A stretch of 5,090 bases of DNA from Candidatus Binatota bacterium (GTDB taxonomy: Bacteria > Desulfobacterota > Binatia > Bin18). The stretch lies in NCBI GenBank assembly GCA_011523315.1, contig WTHE01000040.1, forward strand, positions 1 to 5,090, read 5' to 3'. The notes below the pieces were generated by a model that saw only the letters and a program-made list of their open reading frames with translations, searched no databases and was not told the DNA's origin. Below are positions 4,526-5,090 of this stretch, one piece after another (position 1 is the stretch's first letter; each line of letters starts with the position of its first letter). The position numbers were made by a program, and so were the translations under genes.

Positions 4526-5090
4526 ATGGTGAGAACGTGCGGATTTTCGGAAAACCGGCTGATTGCCGAGGCGTTTGGCGAGGCGCAGGCCGAGCTGAGC
4601 CAGCAGGTGCGCCGGCATGTGGCCGGCTGTCCTGTGTGTAGCGAGCTGCTGGAACAGTATCGGACGTTACGCGCCCGGCTACACGACTGGCCCGCGCCCG
4701 CCCAAGAAGCCGAGGGCCTGCGGCGCGCCCGGCAGGCGCTTGAGGCGCGGCTGTACGAGCCGCAGCGTCCGCGGCTGCGCGTCCAGCTGTGGCACTCGCC
4801 GGTCGGAGACATTCTGCTCGGAGCGACAGACACAGGCGTGGTGTTTGTCGAGTTCACGCGCCACAATCAAGCCTCGACCCAGCTCACGCGCCTGGAGCAG
4901 GATTTCAGGCCCGAGCAGGCCGGGCCGGAGACCACCGTCCTCGTTCAACAGCTCGACGAGTATTTTGCCGGCACTCGCCGGACGCTGGACTGGACGCTGG
5001 ATGATCGCCTGATGCGCAGCGACTTCCAGCGCCGCGTGCTGCGGGCCACCGCAGCCGTTCCCTACGGCACGGTCATCAGCTATCAGGGCC
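4526..5090 (+). CDS. zinc anti-sigma domain fused to O6-alkylguanine-DNA alkyltransferase (Ogt/MGMT), 3' end outside window
   Basis: 188 complete codons are open to the right edge. Residues 1-52 match ZAS/zf-HC2 anti-sigma factors: Cys5, then His31-x3-Cys35-x2-Cys38 (HVAGCPVC), followed by a helix (SELLEQYRTLRARL). The Cys5-to-His31 distance of 26 and the HxxxCxxC triad equal the zinc ligand spacing of RsrA of Streptomyces (Cys11, His37, Cys41, Cys44). A charged Arg/Glu/Ala helix (about 61-80) links to the alkyltransferase. LWHSPVGDILLGATDTGVVF (88-107) is the start of the family's N-terminal domain, LDEYFAGTRRTLDW (143-156) its end, and FQRRVLRATAAVPYGTVISY (167-186) the start of the DNA-binding catalytic domain. 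This enzyme class moves alkyl groups from O6-alkylguanine or O4-alkylthymine to its own Cys in a PCHRV motif, which would lie beyond the window. There is no transmembrane segment, so it should be cytoplasmic. Frame and ribosome site show one continuous gene. Catalytic competence is unverified. Confidence 0.88.
   Translation, partial: MVRTCGFSENRLIAEAFGEAQAELSQQVRRHVAGCPVCSELLEQYRTLRARLHDWPAPAQEAEGLRRARQALEARLYEPQRPRLRVQLWHSPVGDILLGATDTGVVFVEFTRHNQASTQLTRLEQDFRPEQAGPETTVLVQQLDEYFAGTRRTLDWTLDDRLMRSDFQRRVLRATAAVPYGTVISYQG

Noticed and set aside
4617..5012. Plus-strand open frame of 131 codons overlapping the fusion gene
   Set aside because: It lies in another frame of the fusion gene, is Arg/Ser/Pro-rich without motifs, and the fusion frame carries two recognisable domains and a good ribosome site.
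4526..5090. The alternative that the anti-sigma and alkyltransferase parts are two genes merged by a sequencing error
   Set aside because: I read the frame codon by codon from 4526 to 5090 without a stop. No second ribosome site and start are evident at the domain boundary, and residues 52-88 form a plausible helical linker. A sequencing error cannot be fully ruled out, but nothing points to one.

Overview
This is a GC-rich, bacterial-looking window with tightly packed genes. Exported proteins carry Sec-type signal peptides, and one is a di-haem c-type cytochrome, so a Gram-negative environmental bacterium with a periplasm is the best guess. Nothing here fixes the phylum. There are no tRNA or rRNA genes, insertion sequences or CRISPR arrays.

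Layout. (1) Positions 2-85 hold only the C-terminal tail of a plus-strand gene. It converges on, and overlaps by 4 nt, a minus-strand gene at 82-1089 for an exported protein made of eight copies of a degenerate, mostly exactly 38-residue repeat. (2) A gene-free gap of 346 nt follows (1090-1435), with little beyond small inverted repeats. (3) Three minus-strand genes read from about 3941 down to 1436 look like one operon: an exported protein of unknown function, an FMN nitroreductase-family protein (8-nt overlap with the first) and a di-haem cytochrome c peroxidase family protein (42-nt gap). (4) A short intergenic stretch (3942-3982) separates this operon from a divergent plus-strand pair: an ECF sigma factor (3983-4522) and, 3 nt later, a gene that runs off the right edge (4526-5090).

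The last gene is the main find. Its N-terminus is a zinc-binding anti-sigma (ZAS/zf-HC2-like) domain with the Cys-x25-His-x3-Cys-x2-Cys pattern. With no membrane segment in between, it continues into an O6-alkylguanine-DNA alkyltransferase (Ogt/MGMT) domain. An ECF sigma factor paired with an anti-sigma/DNA-alkyltransferase fusion suggests a soluble sigma switch that couples transcription to alkylation or thiol damage. It would be analogous in logic, but not in parts, to the Ada response. The alkyl-accepting Cys motif would lie just past the window and cannot be checked here.

How the parts may work together (inference): the sigma factor is divergent from the secreted protein/nitroreductase/peroxidase operon, so that operon is a natural candidate target, and its enzymes fit a redox or electrophile stress response. 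No convincing ECF-type promoter was found to prove the link.
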